This document shows positions 21,528 through 30,467 of a stretch of 38,345 bases of DNA, one piece after another. The DNA comes from Alphaproteobacteria bacterium (GTDB lineage Bacteria > Pseudomonadota > Alphaproteobacteria > Rs-D84). Within the stretch, counting starts at the first letter, position 1. Each line of letters opens with the position of its first letter. Below the pieces are notes generated by a model. That model searched no databases and had not been told where the DNA came from. It saw only the letters and a program-made list of their open reading frames with translations. A program made the translations under genes and the position numbers. The stretch covers positions 1 through 38,345 of the forward strand of contig JAFZHX010000017.1 of NCBI GenBank assembly GCA_017554665.1. The letters run 5' to 3'.

Positions 21528-22043
21528 ATGGACTTTAAAAATTTGGCCATCAAAGGCTCTTTCGTTATTTTAGCTACTGCAACAATGGGTGCTGTGAGTA
21601 TATTACTTCACGATAAACACAATTTTTTCCCTGAAGAATTAGAAAGCGCTCGTTGCAAGGCATTATTTTCAGACCAAATGTTACATGCAGAAATCGCAAG
21701 CATTGAAAATGCTATTGATAAAAAAATTCAAACTCTTCCAGAATTCGACAAAATTGATTCTCTAGAAAACATCTGTTCTCAGAGTTATGGCTACAATGCT
21801 TATCGTACAGAAGAAAAAATAGATTCTTTGTATCGCAGGGTTTCGTCTATCAGAAACGATGCTATTGCTGACTCTATCAGCAAAAGCGCAATCGTCACAG
21901 AAAGACTGCAGAATTTTGAAACAGCAAAAGCAAAATTGGATAGCTTGAATAATGTTAAACACATCAGTGATTCTATCAACAATCAACCAATTGCCCAACG
22001 TTTCATAAACAATTGGGAAAAAATATTCTGTAAGCAAAAATAA
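21528..22043 (+). CDS. Unknown small membrane-anchored helical protein
   Basis: A 171-residue protein. One N-terminal hydrophobic helix (GSFVILATATMGAVSILL, about 10-27) preceded by two Lys predicts an inner-membrane anchor with the rest in the periplasm, or an uncleaved signal. The remainder is helical and charged, with repeated Ile-Asp-Ser-Leu-type words (DKIDSLENI, EEKIDSLYRRVSS, KAKLDSLNN) spaced about 35-50 residues apart. Three Cys (about 43, 84, 168) could matter if it is exported. I do not recognise a family. It has its own promoter, a good AAGGA ribosome site and a terminator, so it is a single-gene unit. Confidence 0.75.
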   Translation: MDFKNLAIKGSFVILATATMGAVSILLHDKHNFFPEELESARCKALFSDQMLHAEIASIENAIDKKIQTLPEFDKIDSLENICSQSYGYNAYRTEEKIDSLYRRVSSIRNDAIADSISKSAIVTERLQNFETAKAKLDSLNNVKHISDSINNQPIAQRFINNWEKIFCKQK

Positions 22044-22068
22044 AAAAATCCCCGATTGGGGATTTTTT
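22043..22068. terminator. Bidirectional terminator
   Basis: AAAAAATCCCC (22,043-22,053) pairs with GGGGATTTTTT (22,058-22,068) around GATT. It is shared by the 21,528 gene and the convergent merR-type gene. Confidence 0.87.
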
Positions 22069-22456
22069 ATTGCAATAAGCTGCGCGCCGTTTCCAAGAAA
22101 CTGATTGCCATATCTATATCTGAATTTTTAATTTCTGAAGATACAGATTTTACAACCACTGGCTGAGCTGAAATTTGAATATTCTCTGTCGATATCTCAT
22201 CGCAAGTGCTTGGCATATTGCCTTCGCGCAACATTTTTTTCACACCCGCAATCGTCATACCGTGCGTATATAACAAATCTTTGATAACAAACAGTTTGTC
22301 AACCGTTTCTGTTCGATAATATCTGCGTCCACCAGCACCCGTTGTTGGGCGTACTGCGGTAGGGAATTGTTTTTCCCAATACCGCAATGTATATGCCGGA
22401 ACCCCAAGTCTTTTTGAAACTTCGTTTATCGATGAAAAATATTCTTTGTTATCCAC
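22067..22456 (-). CDS. MerR-family transcriptional regulator
   Basis: A 129-residue DNA-binding protein. The N-terminal winged HTH is complete: INEVSKRLGVPAYTLRYWEK (10-29) is the MerR HTH, and RPTTGAGGRRYYRTETVDKL (36-55) the wing, followed by a helical segment (MTIAGVKKMLREGN). The C-terminal part is short and lacks the metal-binding Cys of MerR itself; it looks like the small MerR proteins often found in alphaproteobacterial genomes. The start is GTG 22,456 with AGGGAAA upstream. It follows gyrA by 15 bp on the same strand, so it is likely co-transcribed. Effector and target unknown. Confidence 0.9.
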   Translation of the reverse strand: MDNKEYFSSINEVSKRLGVPAYTLRYWEKQFPTAVRPTTGAGGRRYYRTETVDKLFVIKDLLYTHGMTIAGVKKMLREGNMPSTCDEISTENIQISAQPVVVKSVSSEIKNSDIDMAISFLETARSLLQ

Positions 22457-22471
22457 GATATTTCCCTAGAA

Positions 22472-25228
22472 TTATTCTGCAACAACTTCTTGTTCTGTTG
22501 GTTGTTCTGCGCCCTGCTCTGTTACTGATTCTTCTTCATCAGAAGCACCTTCGATTGCAATTGCAGAAACAACTTTTTCATTTTCAGCTGTACGGAACAA
22601 AGTTACACCAGCAGTTGAACGACCTGCAATACGAACATCATGGACAGGTGTGCGAATAATTTTACCGCCGTCTGTTACCATAATAATATCTTGATCGTTT
22701 GTTACTGGGAAAGAACCCGCAACAGCCGTATTCTTGCCACCTAATTTAATATTTGCAAAACCGCCACCACCACGATGTGTTAGACGATATTCATACGAGC
22801 TGGTACGCTTTCCAAAGCCGTTTTCAGAAATAGTTAAAATAAATTCTTCTTTTTCTGCCATCATAGCCATCTTTGCATCGTCCAAAACCAATGTTGTTTC
22901 TTCTTCATCTGCCGAAGCTTCTTCTTCAACACCTGTTTCTGCATGACGAGCTGCACGAGATTGCTTGATATAAGCCGCACGAACTGCAGAATCTGATTCA
23001 CCATGATTCAACATCGCCATACCAATAATTCTATCATCATTGCCCAATGTTATACCACGAACACCTGTCGAATTACGGCCAGCAAACACACGAATTTCTG
23101 GAACTGCAAAACGAATTGCACGACCACGATATGTAGTCAACAAAACATCTTGTTCTTCATTACATGGCAATACTGAAATCAAGCTATCGCCTTCGTCTAA
23201 TTTCATTGCAATCTTACCGTTTGCACGAATTGAATCAAAGTCACTCATACGGTTACGACGAACGGTTCCAGATGCAGTTGCGAACATCAAGAAGTGCTCT
23301 TTGCCTGATTCTTTTACGCGTTCCACATCTTCTTCTGGCACTGGCAATATAGCAGTGATTGTTTCGCCTTGTTCCAATGGCAACAAGTTAATCAAAGGAC
23401 GCCCCTTGGCTGCCGCTGCCGCTTCTGGCAATTTATATGTTTTTAATTTATAGCACAAGCCCTTGGAACTAAAGAACAACAATGGTGTATGTGTATTTGC
23501 AACAAATACTTGGACAACATAATCGTCTTCTTTTGTTGCCATTGCATTGCGTCCCTTGCCACCACGTTTTTGTGCACGATATGTATCCAATGCAACACGT
23601 TTGATATAGCCTGTGTTCGAAACTGTAACAACCATATCTTCACGTGCAATCAAATCTTCGATATCAATATCGATTTCTGCATCAGAAATTTCTGTACGAC
23701 GAGGTGAAGCCCAATTATCACGAACCGCTATTGTTTCATCGCGAATAATTTGAACAATTCTTTCATAGCTGCCTAAAATTTCCAGCAAGTCACGAATCGT
23801 TCCGCCCAAAGCAGTCAAATCATCATGAATCTTGTCGCGTTCCAAGCCTGTCAAACGATGCAACTGTAATTCCAAAATTGCACGAGCTTGGTCTTCTGAC
23901 ATATAGAACATGCCGTCTTTGTATTCTGTATTTGGGTCATCAATCAACTGAATATAAGATTCAATATCAGATGCGCGCCAACCGCGAGAAATCAAAGCTT
24001 CGCGAGCAGCTTCTGGATTTGAACTTGATTTAATCAATTCAATCACTTCGTCCAAGTTACCAACAGCAACCGACAAACCTAGTAAAGTATGAGCGCGATT
24101 GCGAGCCTTGTTCAAATCAAATATTGTGCGACGGCGTATAACTTCTGCTCTGAATTCAATAAATGCATCTAAAACACCACGAACATTGAACAACATTGGA
24201 CGACCACGATTCAATGCCATCATGTTTACAGGAAAATTTGTCTGCATTTCTGTATATTGAAACAGATGATTCAAAACAACATCAGCAATCGCATCACGTT
24301 TTAATTCAATTACAATACGCAAGCCTTCTTTGGAAGATTCATCGCGGATTTCTGAAATACCTTCGATTCTTTTGTCTTTTATCAGTTCGGCGATTTTAAT
24401 TATCATTTGCGCCTTGTTAACCTGATAAGGAATTTCATCAACGATAATCGCCTGATGATCACGAAAATCTTCAACATGAGTTTTTGCACGAACAATAATC
24501 GAACCACGACCCGTAGTGTGCGCTTTGTACGCGCCAGCATGCCCCATTATCATTGCACCTGTTGGAAAATCAGGTCCTGGGATAATTGTGAACAATTCAT
24601 CATCTGTAATATCTTTGTTGTCCAATACAGCCAAGATACCATTACATATTTCACCCAAGTTATAAGTCGGAACATTTGTTGCCATACCAACAGCAATACC
24701 AGAACCACCATTTACCAAGAAATTTGGAAACTTGGCTGGCAATACAATAGGTTCTTGCAAAGAGCCATCAAAGTTTGGCTGCCAATCAACCGTATCTTTA
24801 TCCATATCGTCCATCAAGCTTGCGCCCAATTTTGACAATCTGGCTTCGGTATAACGCATAGCAGCAGCTTTATCGCCGTCACGAGAACCAAAGTTACCTT
24901 GACCTTGGACCAACATTTCACCCATAGAAAAATCTTGTCCCATACGAACCATAGCTTCGTAAATAGAACTATCGCCGTGTGGGTGATATTTACCCATAAC
25001 ATCACCGACAATACGAGCCGATTTAACTGTTGGCTTTGTCGCTGGTGCAACATCATTCATAACATACAGAATTCTGCGGTGTACAGGTTTGCATCCGTCA
25101 CGAACATCTGGCAATGCACGATCGACAATAACCGACATCGCATAGTCCAAGAAACTGGTACGCATTTCGTGTTCCAAAGAAGACTGCGGAACACGGATTT
25201 CATTTACTTCATTGATATTTTCAGACAT
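22472..25228 (-). CDS. gyrA: DNA gyrase subunit A
   Basis: The DNA-breaking subunit of gyrase, 918 residues from the chosen start. Catalytic Tyr126 sits in [11 protein letters not shown]. The quinolone region reads [12 protein letters not shown], with Ser87 and Glu91 at the positions of E. coli Ser83 and Asp87. A GyrA box (QKRGGKG) in the C-terminal pinwheel separates it from ParC. The C-terminal tail is long and acidic ([20 protein letters not shown]). I start at ATG 25,228 because AAAGG lies 4 nt upstream and the sequence [10 protein letters not shown] precedes the conserved core; the frame is open eight codons further. It is followed by the MerR gene and transcribed leftward from the region divergent to rpmH. 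Confidence 0.97.
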   Translation of the reverse strand: MSENINEVNEIRVPQSSLEHEMRTSFLDYAMSVIVDRALPDVRDGCKPVHRRILYVMNDVAPATKPTVKSARIVGDVMGKYHPHGDSSIYEAMVRMGQDFSMGEMLVQGQGNFGSRDGDKAAAMRYTEARLSKLGASLMDDMDKDTVDWQPNFDGSLQEPIVLPAKFPNFLVNGGSGIAVGMATNVPTYNLGEICNGILAVLDNKDITDDELFTIIPGPDFPTGAMIMGHAGAYKAHTTGRGSIIVRAKTHVEDFRDHQAIIVDEIPYQVNKAQMIIKIAELIKDKRIEGISEIRDESSKEGLRIVIELKRDAIADVVLNHLFQYTEMQTNFPVNMMALNRGRPMLFNVRGVLDAFIEFRAEVIRRRTIFDLNKARNRAHTLLGLSVAVGNLDEVIELIKSSSNPEAAREALISRGWRASDIESYIQLIDDPNTEYKDGMFYMSEDQARAILELQLHRLTGLERDKIHDDLTALGGTIRDLLEILGSYERIVQIIRDETIAVRDNWASPRRTEISDAEIDIDIEDLIAREDMVVTVSNTGYIKRVALDTYRAQKRGGKGRNAMATKEDDYVVQVFVANTHTPLLFFSSKGLCYKLKTYKLPEAAAAAKGRPLINLLPLEQGETITAILPVPEEDVERVKESGKEHFLMFATASGTVRRNRMSDFDSIRANGKIAMKLDEGDSLISVLPCNEEQDVLLTTYRGRAIRFAVPEIRVFAGRNSTGVRGITLGNDDRIIGMAMLNHGESDSAVRAAYIKQSRAARHAETGVEEEASADEEETTLVLDDAKMAMMAEKEEFILTISENGFGKRTSSYEYRLTHRGGGGFANIKLGGKNTAVAGSFPVTNDQDIIMVTDGGKIIRTPVHDVRIAGRSTAGVTLFRTAENEKVVSAIAIEGASDEEESVTEQGAEQPTEQEVVAE

Positions 25229-25310
25229 ACTACCTTTCCCTAAGTTTTTCACACATTAAACATAGCAGATTTTTGCACTTTTGGTCAAGAAATAAAGCTT
25301 AAAAAATATA

Positions 25311-25339
25311 TTGACAAATTTTTTCTTTGTAGTTTAATA
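25311..25339 (+). promoter_or_regulatory. Promoter of the small ORF-rpmH unit
   Basis: TTGACA (25,311-25,316), then TTAATA (25,334-25,339) after 17 bp, or TTTAAT after 16 bp. It lies 33 bp upstream of the 25,372 ORF. Confidence 0.75.
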
Positions 25340-25371
25340 AAACACAACAATAACTATAAGGAAACAACATT

Positions 25372-25467
25372 ATGTTTTTACCATGCTGGAAACTTTTTGC
25401 ATATATTTTTGCATACTACCTGATATTAGAAGGTCTAAAACAACTTGGTTTAGTAAAATCTAAATAA
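25372..25467 (+). CDS. 31-residue hydrophobic small protein upstream of rpmH
   Basis: A small ORF with consensus promoter and an AAGGA ribosome site 9 nt before the ATG. The product begins MFLPCWKLFAYIFAYYLILE and continues GLKQLGLVKSK: a single membrane-spanning helix with a basic end, one Cys. I do not recognise it. It lies 128 bp before rpmH with no terminator between, so it probably shares its transcript; it could be a real small membrane protein or a leader peptide whose translation affects rpmH. Coding support rests on the ribosome site, promoter and composition. Confidence 0.6.
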   Translation: MFLPCWKLFAYIFAYYLILEGLKQLGLVKSK

Positions 25468-25502
25468 AAAGGTTGCGTTTTGATTAAACCTGTGATTAAA
25501 TA

Positions 25503-25574
25503 GGTGCACAAACGGATTTTTTCCATGGTGTTTATGATGCTGCTCGAACACAATGGAAGCAAGAAAAACAATAA
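25503..25574 (+). other. Coding-like stretch without a start, between the small ORF and rpmH
   Basis: This frame follows an in-frame stop and has no start codon, yet reads GAQTDFFHGVYDAARTQWKQ and then EKQ before TAA. The amino-acid mix is protein-like. It may be the decayed end of a gene or chance. The region otherwise shows nothing but the rpmH ribosome site. Confidence 0.25.
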
Positions 25575-25595
25575 AAAAACTTAAGGACATAAGTC

Positions 25596-25748
25596 ATGGC
25601 AACAAAACGTACATATCAACCATCAAAAACACGTCGTGTTCGCACACATGGTTTCCGTGCAAGAATGGCAACCGCTGGTGGACGTGATGTATTGAACCGT
25701 CGTCGTGCATGTGGTCGTAAAAGATTGGCCACAACAGCCGCAAATTAA
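25596..25748 (+). CDS. rpmH: 50S ribosomal protein L34
   Basis: A very basic 50-residue protein of the large ribosomal subunit. [20 protein letters not shown] and then [20 protein letters not shown] are the unmistakable L34 sequence; it is a few residues longer than E. coli L34 (46) at both ends. AAGGA lies 9 nt before the ATG. In most bacteria rnpA and yidC follow rpmH directly; here a terminator and an unrelated gene follow instead. Its small size makes it easy to miss in automatic ORF lists. Confidence 0.97.
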   Translation: MATKRTYQPSKTRRVRTHGFRARMATAGGRDVLNRRRACGRKRLATTAAN

Positions 25749-25753
25749 TAATA

Positions 25754-25777
25754 CCGCCGATTGGCGGTTTTATTTTT
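25754..25777 (+). terminator. Terminator after rpmH
   Basis: CCGCC (25,754-25,758) and GGCGG (25,763-25,767) around GATT, followed by TTTTATTTTT. Confidence 0.88.
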
Positions 25778-25780
25778 CAA

Positions 25781-26182
25781 TTGACAACCAGTACTTCGAT
25801 ACTAAATGCTTTCGTGGATAAAAAATTAATAAAGACAATCTTGAAAGCTATAAAAAACAATGTAGTCACCTCTTACGAATTGAATGGCACACACGCATAC
25901 TACATTGGTGGCACCGCAAGGCCAATCTATATAGCAACTTCTGCTTATGCTTTTACAGACGAATTTGATATCTGGTGCGAATACACCATAATACATAATT
26001 ACGAAGTTATTTACGGTATACTAATGCCAATGCATTACGATGCAAACGAAGATGAAGCTGCAGCTAATATGCTACACATTTTAAAAAAATGTTCCGACAA
26101 AATAATTTTACAAGAAAAAAAAGCACAAAAAAGTAAATTCTTACACACACTTAGAACCAGCATGCTTGAACACCCACGCTAA
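25781..26182 (+). CDS. Unknown 133-residue protein
   Basis: I do not recognise it. It is a compact alpha/beta protein with no signal or membrane segment; aromatic strands such as YELNGTHAYYIGGTARPIYI and FDIWCEYTIIHNYEVIYGIL are followed by a helical, basic end. The start is uncertain: the longest frame begins at TTG 25,781, but those bases (TTGACA) also look like a -35 box, with TAAATG at 25,803 as a weak -10. A GTG at 25,813 is an alternative; the first in-frame ATG is too far in. Its stop overlaps the comF stop by 4 bases, with no terminator between. Confidence 0.65.
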   Translation: MTTSTSILNAFVDKKLIKTILKAIKNNVVTSYELNGTHAYYIGGTARPIYIATSAYAFTDEFDIWCEYTIIHNYEVIYGILMPMHYDANEDEAAANMLHILKKCSDKIILQEKKAQKSKFLHTLRTSMLEHPR

Positions 26183-26901
26183 ACAGTGCGAACAACACGA
26201 CAAAAAGTTACACCATACACAGCCAAAGCACCCGCAGACATCAACACTCTATGCAATTCAGAAAAAGTTGCACCCGTTGTCATGACATCATCAATCAACA
26301 GTATTCTTTTGCCACGAATTCTATCAGGATGCACAACTTGAAACACACCATGAATATTCACCGCACGCTCACGCGCGTTTTTATGTCCCATATCGGGGCG
26401 GTGAATACGGCGCACAGAATCTAGATCCATTTTCACCCCGACAACTTTTGCAATTGGTCGAGCAAGCAGAGTTGCTTGATTATACCCACGTTTAAACAAA
26501 CGCCTATTCGCAAGAGGCACAGGCATAACAACATCTATATCCATATCTACATCACGCAATGCCCATATCATTGCACGCGACATAAAGTTCGCATACTGCA
26601 CATGCCCCGCATGTTTAAAAGCTAACATAGCCGTACGAGACGCACTATCATAAACACATGCCGAGCGTATCCAATCAAGCTCACACTTACCGGACGCACA
26701 AGTCGGGCACATTGGAGTACCGCCCAAATCTAAATCAGTAGGAAAAGGATAGCCACATTTTACACATTTAGGGTCTTCAATCCAATTTATACCAATCCAA
26801 CAATCAGCACACAATTCTCCATGTATAGATACCGGCGTGCCACACAATGGACACGCCGGCGGAAACAAAAATTCTATAATTTTATCTAATACTTTTACCA
26901 C
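26179..26901 (-). CDS. comF: ComF-family phosphoribosyltransferase-like protein
   Basis: A 240-residue protein of the ComF/GntX group, associated with DNA uptake in naturally competent bacteria but widespread elsewhere. The N terminus carries four-Cys zinc-finger pairs (Cys17/20/31/34 and 46/49/65/68) and the C-terminal type I PRTase domain shows the PRPP loop LIDDVMTTGAT (202-212) and the VPLANRRLFKRGYNQATLLA segment. The start is GTG 26,901, overlapping the upstream gene's stop by 7 nt, so translation is likely coupled. No other competence genes are in the window, so a competence role is not supported here. Confidence 0.93.
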   Translation of the reverse strand: MVKVLDKIIEFLFPPACPLCGTPVSIHGELCADCWIGINWIEDPKCVKCGYPFPTDLDLGGTPMCPTCASGKCELDWIRSACVYDSASRTAMLAFKHAGHVQYANFMSRAMIWALRDVDMDIDVVMPVPLANRRLFKRGYNQATLLARPIAKVVGVKMDLDSVRRIHRPDMGHKNARERAVNIHGVFQVVHPDRIRGKRILLIDDVMTTGATFSELHRVLMSAGALAVYGVTFCRVVRTV

Positions 26902-28166
26902 GACATGCTTTTATATGTTTTCTTATTAACCCTGTCGCCAAAAATATTATATTGCTGTTGTGTTAACGAATCGTATTGATCACCTGAAAGAATACACAAT
27001 ACAAATCCAGGTTCTTGACGATTAGATAAAACAGGAACAATTCTCTGTTTTGAAACACCGTTATCGGTCAAAACTTGCTCAACTATCGCCAAGCGACGAG
27101 CCGCTACTTTCTTTGCATCTTTGTCCTGAGTCATATACTGAGGAATAGCAACTTGAATTGCGCGTGTTGGTTTATTAACAACGATACCTGCATATTCTGT
27201 CAGCAAGTTATAGTTTGCACGAGACAAAGCAGAATCGTTATCACGGAATTTTATTTTAATCTCTAATGGTCTAATACTATTACCTTCGGACAAATCTGAT
27301 TTAGCAGTAAAACCTTCGATAGAAGAAGCCATTTCACTTGCTACATCAAAACGGTCATCAACGGAAAATGTCGACAAGTGTTTATTCTCTGATAAAAAGG
27401 TTTTTCTGAAAGCCTGACGCAATTCTGTTGGTGTCATTTTTGTCATATCTTCGCGCGCATCTGCAATACGTGGAGACAAATTCTTTTCAACCTTGCGCAT
27501 AACAACTTCTTCGTTATTATCCATATCAACAACCATACGACGCAAAGAAACACGTTCTTCGTTTGTTGACTTTTTTGCTATTGTAACAGGCTCTGCCACG
27601 GTATCTGCAATTGGTGCTGCTATTACACGTGGTGATACAGTACGAACACTTTCTTCGGCGCGTTTTTGCAAATCGACCAAGCGCGCAATCTGATTATCTA
27701 TTTCCGGCATTGAAGTTTGTGTTTGTTTTGCAACACGAGATTCAACACGTTCTGTAGTTTTACGCGATTGGTCAATTCTCTCCTCTGGTAACTGGGAATC
27801 TGTACGATATACAGAAAATTCATTTGGATTTGGCATACGTAATGCAACATCATTTTTTGCCCACAAATCCGCACTTGGGCGATTTGGAATCAAAACATCA
27901 TTTGAAGCCACAATACTTTCACCCGAAACCACAGATGGTGCAGGCGCAGGTGCAACTGCAGGTTTTGCAGCACGAGCAACAACTTTTCTTGTGCTGGCAG
28001 ATGCAACTTTTTTAGTTGGCTGAACAGTTTTCTGAACTTTGGCTTCTCCAAATGCAGCACGCGCAGAAACGCCACCAGACGCAACATTTACAACAGGCAA
28101 ACGAGCGCTAGCAACAGCTGGCAATACAACAAACATTGACAACACAGAGATTGTAATACGATGCAT
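26895..28166 (-). CDS. Exported protein with degenerate OmpA-like C-terminal domain
   Basis: A 423-residue protein with a cleavable signal peptide (MHRITISVLSMFVVLPAVASA). Residues about 30-285 are low-complexity and rich in Ala, Val, Arg and Ser, probably extended. From about 300 the chain follows the OmpA/MotB fold: KIKFRDNDSALSRANYNLL, the helix LTEYAGIVVN, then KKVAARRLAIVEQVLTDNGV and RIVPVL. The usual GHTD peptidoglycan-binding motif is missing (IPQYMTQDKD instead), while the ARR arginines remain. It may link envelope layers without normal DAP binding. Its stop overlaps comF. The gene is on the same strand as the cell-wall genes upstream, 84 bp after murG. Confidence 0.75.
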   Translation of the reverse strand: MHRITISVLSMFVVLPAVASARLPVVNVASGGVSARAAFGEAKVQKTVQPTKKVASASTRKVVARAAKPAVAPAPAPSVVSGESIVASNDVLIPNRPSADLWAKNDVALRMPNPNEFSVYRTDSQLPEERIDQSRKTTERVESRVAKQTQTSMPEIDNQIARLVDLQKRAEESVRTVSPRVIAAPIADTVAEPVTIAKKSTNEERVSLRRMVVDMDNNEEVVMRKVEKNLSPRIADAREDMTKMTPTELRQAFRKTFLSENKHLSTFSVDDRFDVASEMASSIEGFTAKSDLSEGNSIRPLEIKIKFRDNDSALSRANYNLLTEYAGIVVNKPTRAIQVAIPQYMTQDKDAKKVAARRLAIVEQVLTDNGVSKQRIVPVLSNRQEPGFVLCILSGDQYDSLTQQQYNIFGDRVNKKTYKSMSW

Positions 28167-28250
28167 TTTCCTTTCCTTCCGATTTCATCATAGAACAAAT
28201 GACGAATCGCACGCAAGCACAAAATGCATTTATTTATTAAAATCAGCTTT

Positions 28251-29294
28251 TTATTTTGTAACTTCGTCAGCTATTAAGTTCACAGCATTATTTTTTACCA
28301 ATGCTTTTTGCGACATTTTTACTAAACGAGACGGATTATCAAACAAATCATTCAGTGTCGAAGTCAACCAACGCGGAGTAAACTTTGATTGTTCTATCGC
28401 AAAACCGCCACCTGACTTTGCAAAACTAGCTGCATTTGCCGCCTGGTCAGGATTTATCCCCAAAGGCACAAATATAGCAGGACGACCAATTGTCTGTAAT
28501 TCAACAACAGTACTTGCACCACTGCGACCAATGACTAAATCTGCACCTACGATTGCATCAGACATACCATGAATAAAAGACAATACATTTGCGTGTATTT
28601 TATTATCTGCATAAAATTTTTGTAATTTTGCAACATTTTCTGGACGTGTTTGATGTGTAACAAAAATCTTTTTATTTTTCATTGCAGCAATCGAAGCAGG
28701 AACAACATCGTCTAATATCTGAGCCCCCAAAGAACCACCTGTTACCAAAATCTTCATATTACCAGTCAGTGTCGCACCTGCAGCTTCCATAAAATCAGAA
28801 CGCACTGGCAAACCTGTATAAACAACACGCGTTGATGAATTAGTTATACCTGAAACACTTGGGAAACTGGTCATCAAAGTTTTCACCCAGCGCATTGCAA
28901 ACTTATTAGCACGACCAATAGCCGCATTCTGTTCATGTAAGAAAGTTGGCACATGCCAAACATGCGCAGCAAAAACAGCAGGCACAGAAGCATAGCCACC
29001 AAAGGCAACCACTCTATCAGGGCGCAAAAACATAAAACGCAATGTCAAAACTGCTGCAGATACAGCAATTTTAAACAGTGCATATACTTGCTTTAAGCGA
29101 CTTTTAGCACCAACACCAGACGCCCAAACATATGCGATATGTGCTTTTTTAGGACTATCTCGCAAAACCATTTGACGCACACGACTATCACAAGAAATAG
29201 TTACATTGTGTCTACGTTTTACCAACTCTTCTGCAACACTAAGTGCTGGAAAAACATGCCCACCCGTACCACCTGTTGCAATCCATATTTTCAT
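28251..29294 (-). CDS. murG: UDP-N-acetylglucosamine--lipid I N-acetylglucosaminyltransferase
   Basis: Converts lipid I to lipid II on the cytoplasmic face of the inner membrane. The first G loop IATGGTGGHVFPALSVAEEL is perfectly typical, as are LHEQNAAIGRANK, TGLPVR, LVTGGSLGAQ and the UDP-GlcNAc site GRSGASTVVELQTIGRPAIF. I start at ATG 29,294: AAGGG lies 6 nt upstream and the conserved sequence begins directly; a longer frame from 29,324 would overlap ftsW. The product is 347 residues, near the usual 355. It follows ftsW by 1 nt. Confidence 0.96.
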   Translation of the reverse strand: MKIWIATGGTGGHVFPALSVAEELVKRRHNVTISCDSRVRQMVLRDSPKKAHIAYVWASGVGAKSRLKQVYALFKIAVSAAVLTLRFMFLRPDRVVAFGGYASVPAVFAAHVWHVPTFLHEQNAAIGRANKFAMRWVKTLMTSFPSVSGITNSSTRVVYTGLPVRSDFMEAAGATLTGNMKILVTGGSLGAQILDDVVPASIAAMKNKKIFVTHQTRPENVAKLQKFYADNKIHANVLSFIHGMSDAIVGADLVIGRSGASTVVELQTIGRPAIFVPLGINPDQAANAASFAKSGGGFAIEQSKFTPRWLTSTLNDLFDNPSRLVKMSQKALVKNNAVNLIADEVTK

Positions 29295-29295
29295 C

Positions 29296-30450
29296 TTAAT
29301 CCCTTTGTTTCCATTTATCTTCACGAATTAATGCTAAAACAAGCCCAAATAAAAAACAATACCCCAAGAACGAACTACCACCCGAAGAAATAAACGGCAA
29401 TGTCATTCCCTTTGGTGGCATCATATGCAAGGTTGTTGCAAGATTTATGCAAATCTGAGTTGCAAACAAAGCTGTCGCACCTGTTACAGCATACAAAACA
29501 AATCTATCACGAACAGTCAAGGCGGTAGTTATCAGTCGCTTTATAATCAACACAAATAACAACAACAGAACACATGCGGCAATCGCGCCCCAGTCTTCAA
29601 CCAATGTCGCAAATATAAAATCAGTATGCGCGTCTGGCAAACTTTCTTTAGCAAAAGATTCGTCTCGCATACCGAACAAACCACCCTGACGAATCGTACT
29701 GATAGATAAACCGACCTGACTTTTTGGATCCAGCGGTTTAAAAAATGCCATTACTCGATTATGCACGTGCGTATGGAATAAAAATGCCAAGCCGCCCACA
29801 GATGCTGCAAGTCCTGCCAAAGGCATCCATATTTTATTCGGCAAACCTGCAACAAATAACATAATACCAACCACTATCAAAAATAGCATTGTTGTACCAA
29901 CGTCAGGCTGCATAAACAATATTAACAATATTATCGAGAACGGAATAATATAAGCCCACCAACTAAACCAACCTGGACGCCAAGCCGCCTTATTCAAGAA
30001 CATGTTTTTAGAATACAATTGTTCCATCTTAGACAAAAACCATGCCGTCATTATAACCAAACCAGGCTTTAAAATATCAGAAGGCATCAAGCTGATAAAT
30101 CCGAGATCTGCCCAACGCTTGGAACCATGACTTGACACAGGATGTATAACCGTCCACAACAACAATAAAAAACACACAGTCAAATTCAAAGCTGAAAAGC
30201 CCAAGACTAGTTTTTTATTAAACATACTGGATATAAATAATGTGGCAATACCAACAACATAAAAAGGTAACATCTTTTGCAAAAAGTAATACCAATGCCA
30301 CCCCTTGCGCAGAGCTTGAACCGAGCCTGCAGAAATAACGCACAGAACACCTATAAAAATCAACACCAAAATCCAGCCCAACAGCCGTCTATCGACCCTG
30401 AAATACCAACTGGACAATTCACTATCTTCACTGCGCGTAAACCAAGACAT
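29296..30450 (-). CDS. ftsW: Lipid II polymerase FtsW (SEDS family)
   Basis: A polytopic membrane glycosyltransferase that polymerises lipid II at the division septum. About ten helices are visible. SEDS landmarks: SHGSKRWADLG (the conserved K-R-W), LKPGLVI, LFMQPDVGTT, the periplasmic loop with AHTDFIFATLVEDWG (catalytic-loop Asp) and the C-terminal LPFISSGGSS motif. The 384 residues are normal. RodA is the alternative, but its place between mraY and murG makes FtsW far more likely. Its stop is 1 nt from the murG start and it begins 17 bp after mraY; murD, normally between mraY and ftsW, is absent here. Confidence 0.94.
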   Translation of the reverse strand: MSWFTRSEDSELSSWYFRVDRRLLGWILVLIFIGVLCVISAGSVQALRKGWHWYYFLQKMLPFYVVGIATLFISSMFNKKLVLGFSALNLTVCFLLLLWTVIHPVSSHGSKRWADLGFISLMPSDILKPGLVIMTAWFLSKMEQLYSKNMFLNKAAWRPGWFSWWAYIIPFSIILLILFMQPDVGTTMLFLIVVGIMLFVAGLPNKIWMPLAGLAASVGGLAFLFHTHVHNRVMAFFKPLDPKSQVGLSISTIRQGGLFGMRDESFAKESLPDAHTDFIFATLVEDWGAIAACVLLLLFVLIIKRLITTALTVRDRFVLYAVTGATALFATQICINLATTLHMMPPKGMTLPFISSGGSSFLGYCFLFGLVLALIREDKWKQRD

Positions 30451-30467
30451 ATCTACCTTACTTTATT

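Noticed and set aside
22472..25228. Open frames of up to about 140 codons on the plus strand inside gyrA
   Set aside because: gyrA is intact and conserved throughout; the opposite frames lack starts with ribosome sites and have no protein-like pattern.
22472..25228. ParC (topoisomerase IV) instead of GyrA
   Set aside because: The GyrA box QKRGGKG is present and the length of 918 residues with an acidic tail fits GyrA.
29294..29324. Earlier murG start overlapping ftsW
   Set aside because: The ten extra codons precede a good ribosome site and are not conserved-looking; the typical MurG start is at 29,294.
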